A model generated the notes under the pieces. The model was not told the origin of the DNA, made no database searches, and was given only the letters and a program-made list of their open reading frames with translations. Shown one piece after another: positions 40,905-52,359 of a stretch of DNA of 64,000 nt. The DNA lies in the NCBI GenBank assembly GCA_009823395.1, contig CM020510.1, positions 11,466,773 through 11,530,772 on the forward strand, written 5' to 3'. The translations under genes were made by a program, and so were the position numbers. This DNA comes from Thamnaconus septentrionalis (lineage: Eukaryota; Chordata; Actinopteri; Tetraodontiformes; Monacanthidae). Positions within the stretch are counted from its first letter, which is position 1; the number at the start of each line of letters is the position of its first letter.

Positions 40905-41771
40905 ACATACTTGATGCTCTGGTTGATGTGTGAAGTGTACCTCCTATTCTAAGATTCTAAAATTTGACGTGTTGTGAGATTTTTTTGGGGAGTGAAGGGG
41001 GCTTGTACTTTGCATGTAAGTTAGAGTCCCATTTCCTGAACACTGAATAGAGAATTATTGGAGATAAATACTCTATTTAGATTAAAATACAGCCTAGATT
41101 TTATTTAGATATGTCCTTTCTGAGTGAAGAGCTGTTTACATTTCTGTACTTGGGTGGGACAGCCTGCTTGAGATACCTCTCGACATCCAAGTCTTCAGTT
41201 GCACCTGCTCAATCAAATGAAGGTGTCTTTTTGAACAGATGTGCTTGCACGTTCACTGATCGCCGTCATGTTTTTTAGCGCCGTTGCAAAACCCTGTTGA
41301 TGTGTCCGACAAAACTGAGAAATGCAGAAAGTGATTGTCTCTTATCACTGCTGGAATGTAGGGAGGGTGTTTTTTTCATCTCACAGAGGACTCTATCAGC
41401 AGTTATCGTACTTCTTATATCTATGTGCCAACAAGCAAAAAGTCTGAGGCAGAACACACAAAAACACACACACCGGAGAATTACGACAACTGTTACTATC
41501 ACATCTAGACTAAATCATTTTTCACTCTTAAGCTTGTGTTCCTCGCCTTCTTAACACCCGCTAACCCTACATTAATTACAGCAAATGGATTTAAGTGTGA
41601 CGGATGAACCGTGTGATAATGCGGCAGAAGGGCGGCAAACCTCTAAAGACAGGAGACGGTTTGATCTGCATCAATAACCCCACAGGTCAACTTGCTCAAG
41701 TGTTTGCTGGCAAGACACTGATCTCTGACTGAAACTGCTGGGTTGAAGGTTGAATGTGAAAAATGTTGGAG

Positions 41772-41777
<6 letters not shown>

Positions 41778-41836
<59 letters not shown>
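41778..41836. repeat. (CA)n microsatellite
   Basis: About 29 CA units, the longest in the window. Open frames on the reverse strand here are artefacts of the repeat. Confidence 0.95.
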
Positions 41837-41838
<2 letters not shown>

Positions 41839-42189
41839 CACGGACGCAGGAGTACTGCCAGTACAATCTGATCTTGCAAACCAGATGACTTCCACAGTAT
41901 CTATTTGATATTTGAATAGCAATCCTCCCCAACCACAACTAGTCGAGGTTTTGTTATAAACCAACACAGTGAAATGCTTTTACATAAACTGCCATTCTTA
42001 ATGTTTAGTTTGTTGTTTCAACATTTAATGATCAGCCATAATACAAATCCCTACGTGTCAGACACTGAAAACTGATTTTGAAAGCCGTCCATTACGTTTT
42101 TCTCAAGGTGAAAAACATGATGTTGTGTTCAGTCATATTACATCTTTTTCACTGTCATACATCAATGAATCATAGAGAATCAAACATAC

Positions 42190-42590
42190 GTTCACTGGCA
42201 CTTTGTTGGGCCACTTTATTAGTTTCAGTTGCATGTTTACCCAAATATCTAGCAGCCAATCCAATGGCCACGACTATGTAGGTCAAGATAACCTGATGAA
42301 ATTCAAACGGAGCATCAGAGTAGGGAGGGAAGGTGAATTCATTGGCTTTGAATGTGGCATCATATTACAGAGGATGGTCCAGACAAGAGAAAATACCCAG
42401 TGAGTGGCAGCTCTCTGGGCAAAAATGCCTCGTTGATGTCAAAGGTCAGAGGAGAGAGAGAATGGCCAGACTGGTTGCAGATGACAGATTAGCTTCATTA
42501 GCCCAAATAGGCAGCTGTCAGAACAGAGGTATCCACAAGGCCATCTGTGAAAATGAAGCACCTGACAAAAGCTTGTCTAATCCATTACTA
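42190..42590 (+). pseudogene. Degenerate Tc1/mariner-type transposon fragment
   Basis: The string CACTTTATTAG near 42210 matches the start of a common fish Tc1-like element. After it, broken frames still read transposase-like pieces: GREGEFIGFECG, then EWQLSGQKCLVDVKGQRR and RMARLVADDR. The helix-turn-helix part between the first two pieces is deleted, there is more than one frame, and the catalytic DDE region is absent. The copy is therefore inactive and internally deleted. Recognised from memory of the family; edges are approximate. Confidence 0.7.
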
Positions 42591-45035
42591 GCAGGTGATC
42601 TGTCGATGTATCTATTACACTTTATTTAATAACGGATGAAACAAGAAACAGCACCAATAACAGGAAGAAACAGCGCAGGAATGAATCTTCAAAAGAAAAA
42701 AGGGAGGATGAAATGTTGCAGCATATTAAACGACTATGTTTTATGTACTATTAATAATTAAAAGTTGATGGCGTGCTTCCTACAAGCTTTTTGTGGCTTG
42801 AGTTTCTGATGCAGCGCACCAACTGCTGCAGGTAGGAAACCTCAGGGAGTTTCCGTTCCCACTGACTGGACACAGGCAGCCAGTGTTATCTTCAGTGTGT
42901 GAGAGTGGGGGGTTGACTTCAGGTGCCAGCCAAACTCTCTGCCCTTCACATTCCCCAGTATCGGTCATGTGACCGAGCAAGTAGAGCATGACCACAGGGA
43001 ACAGCGAAAAACCCCAGGCGCTCTCTTCAGTGTGTGGAGTGACTCAGGTTTAAAATATTTCCGAAAGTTCAGTTCCATCATTGCCTCAAAATATTACAGT
43101 CTACAGAGCCACTATACTTTTGTTGTTGTTTTGTTGTCATTGTATTAGTTATGATGAACATGTGTAATATTTTTTTCTTTAAGCTTACTGTTGAAGGAAC
43201 AACAATATAGCTCAAACCCTTCAAACACATCAATAACATCTTTCAAAAGAAAGAGTTCTTCTTTTGATATGCTGCTAACAGGGCCACCTTGTTCAGGTCA
43301 GTTTAGGGGTGAGTGGCGAGCACACCCACGTGAGAATCAATGATTAGCTCCACGATCACCAAACACGCCTGAGGGTTGCAGACTAGTCACTGGAACAATA
43401 CGCAGGAAGTGCCCCTCATTGTTAAACAGACCCCTGGTGCTTCTGCGAAAGAGGCCCGTTAAAGTATAATGAGTAGTTTTGGTTTCTGTAATTGAGCAGC
43501 ATCACTGTGAAGTAAGTTCTCCATTAAATTACAGGGAAAACTGATACTTAGGTTCAGCCTGGCCGAGCATGATAGTGTAAAACATGATGTCCAGTGAAAT
43601 AAAACATACACACGTGCCAAGACTTAGCAATTGTCAATTAAACTGAACACATCAATAGCATCTGACATGACTCGTTTTAAGTCATGTTAAATGTGTTGGG
43701 CTTATTTTACATTTGAAGGGTAGGTAGTGTTTCTCAACATGAGCGATCAGTAAGTATGAACTGCGAGTGTGTTCAGATGAACACATCAAAAATAATGTAA
43801 TACACTTCAATAAGTTCATGACTCAGAATTCAAATAATTTCTGATCTTCAGGTGTTGTATTCCTGAGCAGAAGTCAAAATGTTTCATGCCCTTTGTTGGA
43901 GGCCATTCGGACAGTAAGGTGATACACCAGCTGGGGCGCTCTGCCATATTTACTATGGGCTGTTCATTGCATTTTCATGAAGCCGCCTTTGTCAGGTGAG
44001 AATGCGTTGGGGCCCAGGCAATGAGATGCATCCCGTGTCCATCTCAGAGACTCTGGCCAGCAAACGATTTGTATTCTGAAGAAGCAGAGCGGCGCTGACT
44101 CTCTTTATCTTTAGGGAGGGTCAGTGAATGCCAGAGATTGGCCACAGAACCAAACCTGACTGGCACGTTAACTTGACAACTTCAGCAACAAACATGTTGC
44201 ATGTGCTTTCATTTTACCCGGTCAGTGGCCAAAGCGCATGGGCGTGGGTTGATATCGGAGCAGGTATGTGGACGAGCCTGGACGGAAAGTGCACAACCTC
44301 GGCCAAACTTCCAGCCGTAACCGTGTGATGAAGAGGAATAAACCACGGGACCCGTCTTGACTCCACTCCTATCTGCTTCTCACCTCGGCCCGGTAGCGGA
44401 TAATTGCCTCCAGCATGTGTGGTTAAGTTGCCAGTAACTCTGCCCCTGGGGATTGGATGTCAGGCTGCTCTAAGGAAAAGCACCTGGAAGAGAACGCACT
44501 CCCTCCTTATTTTTTGTTACAGGATTCGGGAGTGAGCGGCCGGGCACGAAATCGTGTATTGGGCATGGGGATCTTAATCCTAAACAAAATCCACATGATA
44601 AGACACGCACTCAATCTTACAAAAAAAAAGAAGTCATGTTTATTTATAAAGCCCACACACACACACACATACATTCTCACGTTACACAAGCAACATGTTG
44701 TACATTTTCAACGCAAGCATGAATCCATATCACAGAGAATGACGTGCTGCAAAACATCCGCGGCCTCCCGAGCCTCAGTGGGCTGCACGGAGTGAAAAAT
44801 GATCTGCCGAGACTGCTTGGAGTGAGTGAAAACACACTCACTACAGTATTTACAACCCAAAGTCCAGATGACCACCCATTCATACGAATCTTTCACTCGG
44901 TATGCCGAGTTCATGAAGGTGACACAAAACACTGTCCTGAATAGGAATATTTAATGGTAAACCTGGCATATAGAATATATATATTTTGTATATATTTGCT
45001 CAATGACACTTCATTTTGGTTGTTGAATGCAGGTT

Positions 45036-45041
45036 TTTATT
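45036..45041 (-). terminator. Poly(A) signal, claudin copy 1
   Basis: AATAAA on the minus strand, about 200 bases past the stop. Confidence 0.4.
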
Positions 45042-45241
45042 TTTTTTGTTATTTTTTTTTTTTTACAAAATTTCTCCACCTGTTTTCATTGCATTCGTTC
45101 TCAGTCTCTCAGAAAATATTTGGACAAAATCAAAACACATTCTTCATTGTGGAGTCTGTTTCCTTGGGCTCAGCTCCTCACCGCACCTTCGCTTTGGTGT
45201 GGAGAGCCGGCGTGAGATTCACCGACGGCTCTTTTCTTCGC

Positions 45242-45889
45242 TCACACGTAGTCTTTCCGTTCTAAGCCGGGTCCGCCCGCAGACCGCGGGGCAGAGTACG
45301 CCATCCGGGAAGGGTTGTACCTGGTCTCACGTGGCGGGCAGGAACAGCAGAGCAGCGCCCCGCCGAGAACCAGCAGGGCGGAGGCCGCCCAGCCGATGTA
45401 CAGGGCGGCGCCCAGCTCCCGGCGTTGAGCATCGGTGATCAAAGGGTTGTAGAAGTCCCGGATGATGGTGTTGGCCGACCAGGAGACGGGAATGAGCTGC
45501 ATCAGCCCGGAGACGATGAAGAAAACTCCCGAGATGATCATCACCTTGGCCTTGGACGCCTCGTCCTCGATGCAGTTGGTGCACTTGGCGCCGGCGATGG
45601 CGATGAGCACGGCCAGGATGGCCAGCAGGATGGAGATGACGGTGAGGGCGCGGGCGGCCTGGAGGTCCTGCGAGAGGGCCAGCATGGAGTCGTACACCTT
45701 GCACTGCATCTGGCCCGTGCTCTGCACCACGCAGGTCATCCACAGGCCCTCCCAGATGATCTGAGCCGTCACGATGTTGCTGCCGATGAAGGCCGTCACC
45801 CTCCACATGGGCAGGGCGCATGCCACGATGGCGATGATCCATCCCAAGATGCACAGGGAGATGCCTATCAGCTCCAGCCCGACAGACAT
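45242..45889 (-). CDS. Claudin, minus-strand copy 1
   Basis: One exon, 215 aa. Claudins are four-pass membrane proteins that form tight-junction strands and set paracellular ion selectivity. Helices lie at about 7-27, 80-100, 116-138 and 160-181. The first extracellular loop has W29, GLW 48-50 and the disulphide pair C53/C63, followed by the basic K64. A CxxC-type pair after helix 2 (KCTNC) and CCSCPP after helix 4 are likely palmitoylation sites. The tail ends KDYV, a PDZ-binding motif for ZO-1. The ATG at 45889 is chosen because MSVGLELIG is the family N-terminus and no ATG precedes it in frame. It ends about 1.8 kb from the next claudin in the same direction. A TATA box sits about 190 bases upstream. 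Similar to the CLDN3/4 group, but a precise orthologue is not assigned. Confidence 0.95.
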   Translation of the reverse strand: MSVGLELIGISLCILGWIIAIVACALPMWRVTAFIGSNIVTAQIIWEGLWMTCVVQSTGQMQCKVYDSMLALSQDLQAARALTVISILLAILAVLIAIAGAKCTNCIEDEASKAKVMIISGVFFIVSGLMQLIPVSWSANTIIRDFYNPLITDAQRRELGAALYIGWAASALLVLGGALLCCSCPPRETRYNPSRMAYSAPRSAGGPGLERKDYV

Positions 45890-46078
45890 CTTGAAACCCG
45901 CGAGCCTCCGGCCAACCTGAACGTAGATTGCAGTGAAAAAATAAAACAAAAAAAACAAAAAAGTGACTTCTGAAGAGGAGGAGGAGGTCAACCAGTCGGC
46001 TAACCGTCAACTATCCCTAATTCGAGCCTTGCCACTGTGTCTGCGTGATGATCTGTTGCTTGGACTTCGCCACTATCC

Positions 46079-46085
46079 TTTATAA
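46079..46085 (-). promoter_or_regulatory. TATA box of claudin copy 1
   Basis: TTATAAAG read on the minus strand, giving a transcription start about 160 bases before the ATG. Confidence 0.5.
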
Positions 46086-46089
46086 GCCA

Positions 46090-47695
46090 GATCAGGTGGA
46101 GGGGAGGAGTCCTTCAAGGAGCTGACATCACCGTAGGGGGAGGAAGAACCTGGACACGGCACTGCTATCAGCTTACGTGGCTGACTTTACAATGGACTCA
46201 GCCACAAAGAGGCCTTTGACGGGCCGAGAGGAAAAATAAGAACTGTTGGTTTGTTGATTAATGGATGATTTTGAGATTGAAACAAGTATTGAGTTGTATT
46301 AAAATGTATCAGAAGTCGACTCCTGACTTCAAGAAATTGAATCTATTCATTAAGAGGCTGCACATAAAAATGACAGAATGACTCTTGTTTTATTCCACCA
46401 TACAATGCAGATCACTTCCTCAAAATGATTCATGACCATTTGTGACTAGGCACTTCTTCAACTCTTTTCTTCCCCCACAAAGTGAAATCCTTTTATCAAA
46501 AAATCTTCAAACTGTTCTGACAAAGGTGGCACGAGGTTAGAGTAATGACTCCTCTTCATCCAGAGGTGCAGCTTCACTTTCAGGTAAAGACTTTTGGGAG
46601 GATTCCACCTCACAGCGGCGTTCAGTTTGATGGGCCTGAAAGTCTCGCCCTTGACATTCTTCAGGGCCGTTTCATGACCCCACCCCTAATGTTCTGGAAG
46701 CCACTGCTGACAACACCCCCCCAAACACACACCAGCCCCCACCTTCCAAATCATGACATGAAACAGACTCATTGTTGGAGGAAGCCGTTTGGATGGTCAA
46801 AGGGCCGGGAAGCTGACACAGCCGTGGTTCTTGTTATCACGGAGCCAACAGACACATGGGAGACAGCCAGGTGGGCGGCTGGTGGTGGGATGGAGACTCC
46901 CGGTCGGCAGCTCAGTGGCTGAGAATGCAAAGTGCCTGCGAGTGAATGTTTTCAGTGTGCTTGCCAAAGTGAAGTGAATTTGATTCATTTTTTCATAACA
47001 CAATTTTGAAATTTCCCAGCAGTTCTTTTTATTAACCCAGATGTTTTCATCCTGTAGTCAATAATAAATTATAAACATTATAAAAATAAACTGTTTGTTG
47101 TGGATTGTCATTGTATTTCTCTACATTCTTTAGTCTTCAACATCAGTAAAATACTCAGAAATCACTCAGAACTCAAAATAAAAAAATATGTTCAAGAGAG
47201 GCTGTTTTAGTTACAAAAGGATTTATTAACAATAGACACGTACAAGAATAATAGTAATGTAATAAAAAAAAAAGTGACACATCAAGACATTTCAGATGGG
47301 CAGATATAAAAACATGTTAAAAAATGTAGTCAGACTTCCTGGACCTCCTTTACAATATGCTGAAGTAAAACATACAGAATATGGAAAGACAACACTTGGA
47401 TCTCATTCCACATTATTTTCATTTTGAATGAAATACATACGCAATACTTATCGTTTAGTTACACTTGCATTGTATTTGTTTGCCTTGCTGCCTCTCACAT
47501 ACGTTTCATTCTCTACATTCTCAGACAAACAAAGTTTAACCTAAGAAAAATCTTCCGACTGTTGAGAAAAAAATTGATTGTAACATGAATACCAAAGTTT
47601 ACATCACTAACATTATACATTTAAGTTTATTAAAACAAACAAAAAATATCTGTCCGTCTTTCCGTCATGGCAAAGAAAGACCGGCAGGTGCGGGC
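46090..47695. other. Spacer between claudin copies 1 and 2
   Basis: No gene seen. The right part is the AT-rich 3' UTR of the next minus-strand claudin, with AATAAA candidates (complement) at 47222-47227 and 47626-47631. Confidence 0.5.
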
Positions 47696-48352
47696 TCAGA
47701 CGTAGTCTCTTCTGTCATAACCGCTCGGAGCGATCGACCTGCTCACGGGGTACGTCATCTTTGACGGCGGCCCGTATCGTTTCTCGGGTTGTGGCGGGCA
47801 ACTGGAGCACAGGATGCCTCCCCCAATGAGAAGAAAGGCAGCTGCAGCCCAGCCCAGGTACAGAGCTGCCCCGATCTCCTTCTTCTGGGATTCGGGTGTC
47901 AGTGGGCTGTAGAACTCCATGATGATGCTGTTGGCACACCAGGACACAGGGATGAGCTGGGTGAGGGAAGCCACGATGAAGGCGGCGCCGGCGGCGATCA
48001 TCACCCGGGCCTTGGCCGACTCCTCGTCCACGCAGTTGGTGCACTTTGCGCCCACCATGGCCACCAAAAGTCCAACGATGCCCACCACAATGGAGATGAT
48101 GGTGAGGGCGCGGGCGGCCTGCAGGTCCGCGCTCAGAGCCAACATGGAGTCGTGGACTTTGCACTGCATCTGGCCCGTGCTTTGGACCACGCAGTTCATC
48201 CAGATGCCCTCCCAGGTGATCTGGGCCGTGACGATGTTCATCCCGACAAAAGCCGAGACTCTCCACATGGGCAAGACGCAGGAGATGATGGCCAAGATCC
48301 ATCCCAGGACTGCCAGAGTCACTCCCAGTATCTCCAGTCCGGCTGAAGGCAT
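47696..48352 (-). CDS. Claudin, minus-strand copy 2
   Basis: One exon, 218 aa. The N-terminus [11 protein letters not shown]30, C54/C64 and K65 place it in the same claudin group as its neighbour. The loop signature reads GIW rather than GLW at 49-51. KCTNC follows helix 2 and the fourth helix is followed by CSSCPP. The cytosolic tail is about 35 residues and ends RRDYV, an intact PDZ ligand. The second loop keeps VSW and the FYSPL aromatic patch used in strand assembly. There is no intron. A CCAAT box (48472-48476, minus) and a GATAAAG TATA-like element (48442-48448) sit about 95-125 bases upstream of the ATG. Confidence 0.95.
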   Translation of the reverse strand: MPSAGLEILGVTLAVLGWILAIISCVLPMWRVSAFVGMNIVTAQITWEGIWMNCVVQSTGQMQCKVHDSMLALSADLQAARALTIISIVVGIVGLLVAMVGAKCTNCVDEESAKARVMIAAGAAFIVASLTQLIPVSWCANSIIMEFYSPLTPESQKKEIGAALYLGWAAAAFLLIGGGILCSSCPPQPEKRYGPPSKMTYPVSRSIAPSGYDRRDYV

Positions 48353-48441
48353 GTCTGGAACCTGTGTGAGAACCTGTGCGCAGAAGACTTCTCCACTCCA
48401 GAGGTGAGGATGTTCTCCCGGATCCCACGCACTCAGCTGGG

Positions 48442-48476
48442 CTTTATCAGTGAAGGTGGAGCCACCTGGTCATTGG
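48442..48476 (-). promoter_or_regulatory. Core promoter elements of claudin copy 2
   Basis: On the minus strand a CCAAT box lies about 25 bases before a GATAAAG element. Non-canonical TATA, so the assignment is tentative. Confidence 0.3.
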
Positions 48477-48479
48477 CCA

Positions 48480-51078
48480 GGGGTGATTCAAATCATCTTC
48501 AGTCCCGAATTTTAAACAACAACCTGGAAACCCTGACAGCTTAATCATTCAACTACCTCCAGTTCTGGTAGCCCTGCCTCCTATTTGGGTTGGGGGAGAG
48601 CAAACAGAGGGAGTCTATCTCCAGGTCTGGAGGAGTTAAAGGGTAACAGACACAGTAAAGATCGGCGGATGAATGATTAAAAATGGAAGACAACACATCA
48701 ACTCCAGCACCTGTGGGTTGCTCGTTCTGCGAAACTTAAATGAAAATGAAAAAAGAGCTGATATTCCAAATAACAAACAGGCAGGATAGCCTTGGCGTTC
48801 AGAGGATCAGAAGTGTGTTTGTTTTTTTATGTCCGTCCCACCCCAGAGGGATTTTCATTCCAGTTGATGTTTCTTCTAAATTCTGAGTATTTCAATATTC
48901 CAGGGTGTGAGTGAGCTCGTATTTTTCCAGTTAAATTGATGGGCTTTTCATGGCCAAAGCCAAGAAGGTATCCTGACATCACTCCACTCCCTCGGCAGCG
49001 ATAAGAGGTGATAAGGCAATGTTTTTCCTTCCACACTAAACCTCAAGCAGACCGTCGTATATCACAGCATGAAAAATGATCTTCTTTAGAATCCAGGAGA
49101 TGAGGAAATTCTTCTTTGCTCCTCCGGGATGCCAACACCACCTTTTTCCACCGGCCTACTAGCATGGGAAGTTTGCGACGGAGGCCAGATGTGGGAACTG
49201 CAAAGTAAACAGCGTAACCCCCCACGCTCCCACTCGTGGTGTCTGCAGGTGGAAGGCACTCTCAGCAAGATGGGAGTAAAAAGACAATCATCATGGGTGA
49301 TGTATTGATGGAGAAGACGTGACTCCAAGACACCAGAGAAGATGCTTGTACCATAAAAACAAAAGGACATCTGGTAGTCCAACGGACACTCGGTTGTCCA
49401 CGTGCATGTGCTCCAGTGGGGGTGGTGGGACTGTTTCGGGGTTCTTATCACTGTCCTTGCCCTGCAGGTCACAGTGCCTTAGCAGGATTCAACCTCAATT
49501 TAACTAATGCACGGGTCACTAAAAACAAATGGAAAAAAGGAGCTTGTTTTACAGGAACCCTTTCCACTTTATGACGTCGTAAATCATTCTGTTCACAATA
49601 GAAAGTAATGGCTGAGAGAGACGATAAGCCTTTAAAAACCAGGGAAATGCCGGTTGTTAATTCAAATCAATTACTTTTAATTTCAAACAGAGCCTCTACC
49701 TGCACTTTATCTGTTTGGAGCTTTGTTTGTGGAGAACCACAATTAGAGTGTGCGCCGTTCACAAACCCAGGAACACAATGCACTAAACCACACACACAAG
49801 CTTGAAAATAAAGGGTGCGCAGGAGGTGATTAAAAGGTCAAACGGCATTTAAGTAAAGACTGTCAGACTGATTGTCAGTCAGTGATTTACAATCTATTTA
49901 AAAAGAATGCTGTTAGAATGTATGTATGACTCTGGTGGATGTCAGCATGACTCTTTGTCTTGAATTTGGGTGATCACTGTCTCTGGCTTGATGGGGCAAC
50001 ACTGTACTGACTGCGCACTGTGTGACTTCTGTTTTTTGTCACTGTGTTTCTTGTGTTGAAAGTACAGATAAAGTGATTTCTGCTTCTGTTTGAATGATTT
50101 TTGTTTTGTTGGGCTTTGATGGATGTTGGTTATATTTAGAACCAAACTTTATTATTAATTAAGACAATTGAAAAACCAACAATAGTACAAGGAGGAAACT
50201 GTTAATTCTTTTATCTGCTTTCGTACAGTACAGTGTGATAATCAGCCTTGCCAATGCCGGTGTTGTTGGCACTGGAAGTGCTGAAAGTTCTCAGGAAAAG
50301 CCGCTTCTCTCATATATATCGCTTATCGTTTAGGTGATTCACCGCATCGTGCTTCAGTCAATGTTGGTTAGTCTTTGTTATTTGCTTTTAATTATACGTT
50401 TATTTTTGATTTCTCTCAAGCCCCCTTGGTCTACCATAATGTCTATGACTAATATTGTTATACTATTTACAAGACAGTTTTTCTTTTCTGTTACAACACA
50501 AGGTTCTAGTTTGCTCCAAATCTTTTTTGTTTTGTGCTTAGGACCACTGAGTTACGTCCACCTGGCGATGAGAGCAAACAGTTACAAACCATCTAAACAA
50601 AGGCCGTCTTTGTGTTTCCGCCCTCATCTTGGTTACAGTGCACGTTCCATCCTGCTGCAGTTGTAGACGTTTACCTTTGACTTAGTTTCACTCCCCCAAA
50701 ACTGGGAGAAAGCTACAATAGCAGGGAAGCAGCAACAACCTCCTCATTGTTTCTTCCCTCCACAAACATTGAAATAAAACACCCAATTTCATTGTGCAGT
50801 GGCACGAATTCTCATTAGTCAGACTGGCTGCTGATTTCCACAGGTATCAGGTTGCAGGCATAGTCTGTGATTAATTAAAACATCATTTAAAGGCTGAATT
50901 ACAAAACCGCATAAGTGTGAGATTGAACATGGAGTTTCTGTTCACTTTCTCCTTTTATTAATAAACTTGCAACAATGTGCCATTGACAAAGCCACAGTAG
51001 AATTTATTAGTTAATATCATGTTGAAAAATCAGTCAAATATCAACAATGCTGATCTCTATGGAACAATTGTTCATACA
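48480..51078. other. Spacer between claudin copies 2 and 3
   Basis: No gene recognised. A hydrophobic 110-codon open frame at 50334-50666 has no family I know. The remainder is unique-looking AT-rich DNA. Confidence 0.45.
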
Positions 51079-51381
51079 TAAAGGCCCAATGTGTAAAATT
51101 TAAACTAATTTGTTTTTAATTGTTATGTCATTGCATAAAAACATGTTTAGTCATTGAAAAGAGTCATTCAAATCATTTTTAAAAGTGGGTATTAGTTCAC
51201 AAATAAAGACATTTTTTTATTCACATCTCGAGACCAAATTTCCACAGTTGCTCTGGATGTAGCCGTGTTGGGCTTTGGTGACTATCCCCTGAAATCCCTG
51301 CAAATATGTATCAATGTTAAAATTGTTTGCAGTATATTTCTTACCATGGGCTGCTGCTAAATCTTACAGAGTTGGCCTTTA
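51079..51381. mobile_element. TIR-type MITE, about 300 bp
   Basis: The left end TAAAGGCCCAATGTGTAAAA and the reverse complement of the right end (TAAAGGCCAACTCTGTAAGA) form imperfect terminal inverted repeats of about 23 bp. The ends resemble the abundant fish MITE family that starts TTAAAGGTCCAGTGTGTA. It has no coding capacity and sits just past the 3' end of claudin copy 3. Confidence 0.7.
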
Positions 51382-51498
51382 ATTTGAAAAACAAGACCAA
51401 AAAAAACCCTGCGAAAGACACGACAGGGCTCAAAATGTTGTATTTTGCTTTCACTTCACACTAAAGTCCATGACTGAAGAACCACGGGTCACAACCCA

Positions 51499-52167
51499 TC
51501 ACACATAGTCCCTCCTGGTGTATCCATTAGCAGACATGGTCTTGACGGGATGGTAGTTGGTCCGTGGAGGCGCTGAGCCCCCGACGCTCTGTGTGGTGGC
51601 CGGCGCTGGCGGGCAGGAGCAGCAGAGCAGGGCTCCCCCGACGAGGAGCAGGCAGGAGGCAGCCCAGCCGAAGTACAGGGCGTTCCCGAACTCCCTCTTC
51701 CCTGTCTCCTGCAGCAGCGGGTCGTAAAAGCCCAGGACGATGACGTGCGCCGTCCACGACACGGCCACCAGCATCAGCAGCCCGGCCAGCGCCAGCGTGA
51801 CCCCGGCAGCCACCACCAGCCGCGGCTTGCTGCTCGCGTCCCGGCTGCAGTTGGTGCACTTGGCCCCGGCCACCGACAGGCCGATGGCCACGATGCACAG
51901 CACCATGGAGACGATGACCAGGGCGCGGGCCGCCTGCAGGTCCGCCGGCAGCCCCAGCATGGAGTCGTGCACCCTGCAGTGCATCTGGCCCGTGCTCTGC
52001 ACCGAGCAGTTCATCCACAGGCCCTCCCAGATCACCTGCGATATGACGATGTTCTGGCCCACGTAGGCGGCCACCCGCCACATGGGCAGCCCGCAGGCCA
52101 CCATCACCCCCAGCCAGCCGGCCACGGCCAGGATCATGCCCAGGACCTCCAAGCCTGCGGAATACAT
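51499..52167 (-). CDS. Claudin, minus-strand copy 3 (divergent)
   Basis: One exon, 222 aa. W30, GLW 49-51 and the C54/C64 pair are kept, and residue 65 is arginine rather than lysine. It departs from its neighbours at many positions: GLPMWRVAAYVGQ in the first loop, SRDASSKP after CTNC, and LMLVAVSWTAHVIVLGFYDP around helix 3 and the second loop, where the others have LxLIPVSWxANxII. The tail is longer, with a Ser/Thr/Pro stretch, but still ends RRDYV. Third codon positions are strongly GC-rich. No stop or frameshift was seen, so it looks functional. A TATAAAG (complement at 52348-52353) lies about 180 bases upstream. Confidence 0.93.
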   Translation of the reverse strand: MYSAGLEVLGMILAVAGWLGVMVACGLPMWRVAAYVGQNIVISQVIWEGLWMNCSVQSTGQMHCRVHDSMLGLPADLQAARALVIVSMVLCIVAIGLSVAGAKCTNCSRDASSKPRLVVAAGVTLALAGLLMLVAVSWTAHVIVLGFYDPLLQETGKREFGNALYFGWAASCLLLVGGALLCCSCPPAPATTQSVGGSAPPRTNYHPVKTMSANGYTRRDYV

Positions 52168-52347
52168 GGTTCAGCAGCTGAGGGACGCGTGGAAATAGCT
52201 GAGCAAGGCTCTGGTCGGGGGTAAAAGAAGGCCCTCTGTGTCCACGGGCTGGCTCGAGCCTCCTGAGATTAAAAGCGATATCGGATCCCGTTGGCTCACG
52301 ACTTTAGTGGGAGAGGAAAATGAGAGGGAGAAACAGATTCTACCTTC

Positions 52348-52353
52348 TTTATA
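52348..52353 (-). promoter_or_regulatory. TATA box of claudin copy 3
   Basis: TATAAA on the minus strand about 180 bases before the ATG. Confidence 0.45.
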
Positions 52354-52359
52354 CAGCTT

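Larger units (their letters stand above)
39827..45241. other. Repeat-bearing spacer between the THAP gene and the claudin array
   Basis: No intact gene. The THAP poly(A) signal (AATAAA at 39943-39948) is followed by two CTCF-like motifs, a LINE-like tail ending in ATTG units, a long CA repeat and a Tc1/mariner relic. 42800-44950 shows nothing I recognise. The right end is the 3' UTR of the first minus-strand claudin, with a candidate signal at 45036-45041. Confidence 0.5.

Noticed and set aside
41643..41967. Cysteine/valine repeat open frames on the minus strand
   Set aside because: Direct translation of the CA microsatellite.
45425..45973. Long open frames on the opposite strand of claudin genes (also at 47789-48346, 51745-52224 and 59187-59870)
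   Set aside because: Antisense shadows of GC-rich claudin codons, each repeated at the same place in every copy.
50334..50666. Hydrophobic 110-codon open frame on the plus strand, thought of as a receptor fragment
   Set aside because: No receptor motif could be seen and there is no supporting flanking exon.
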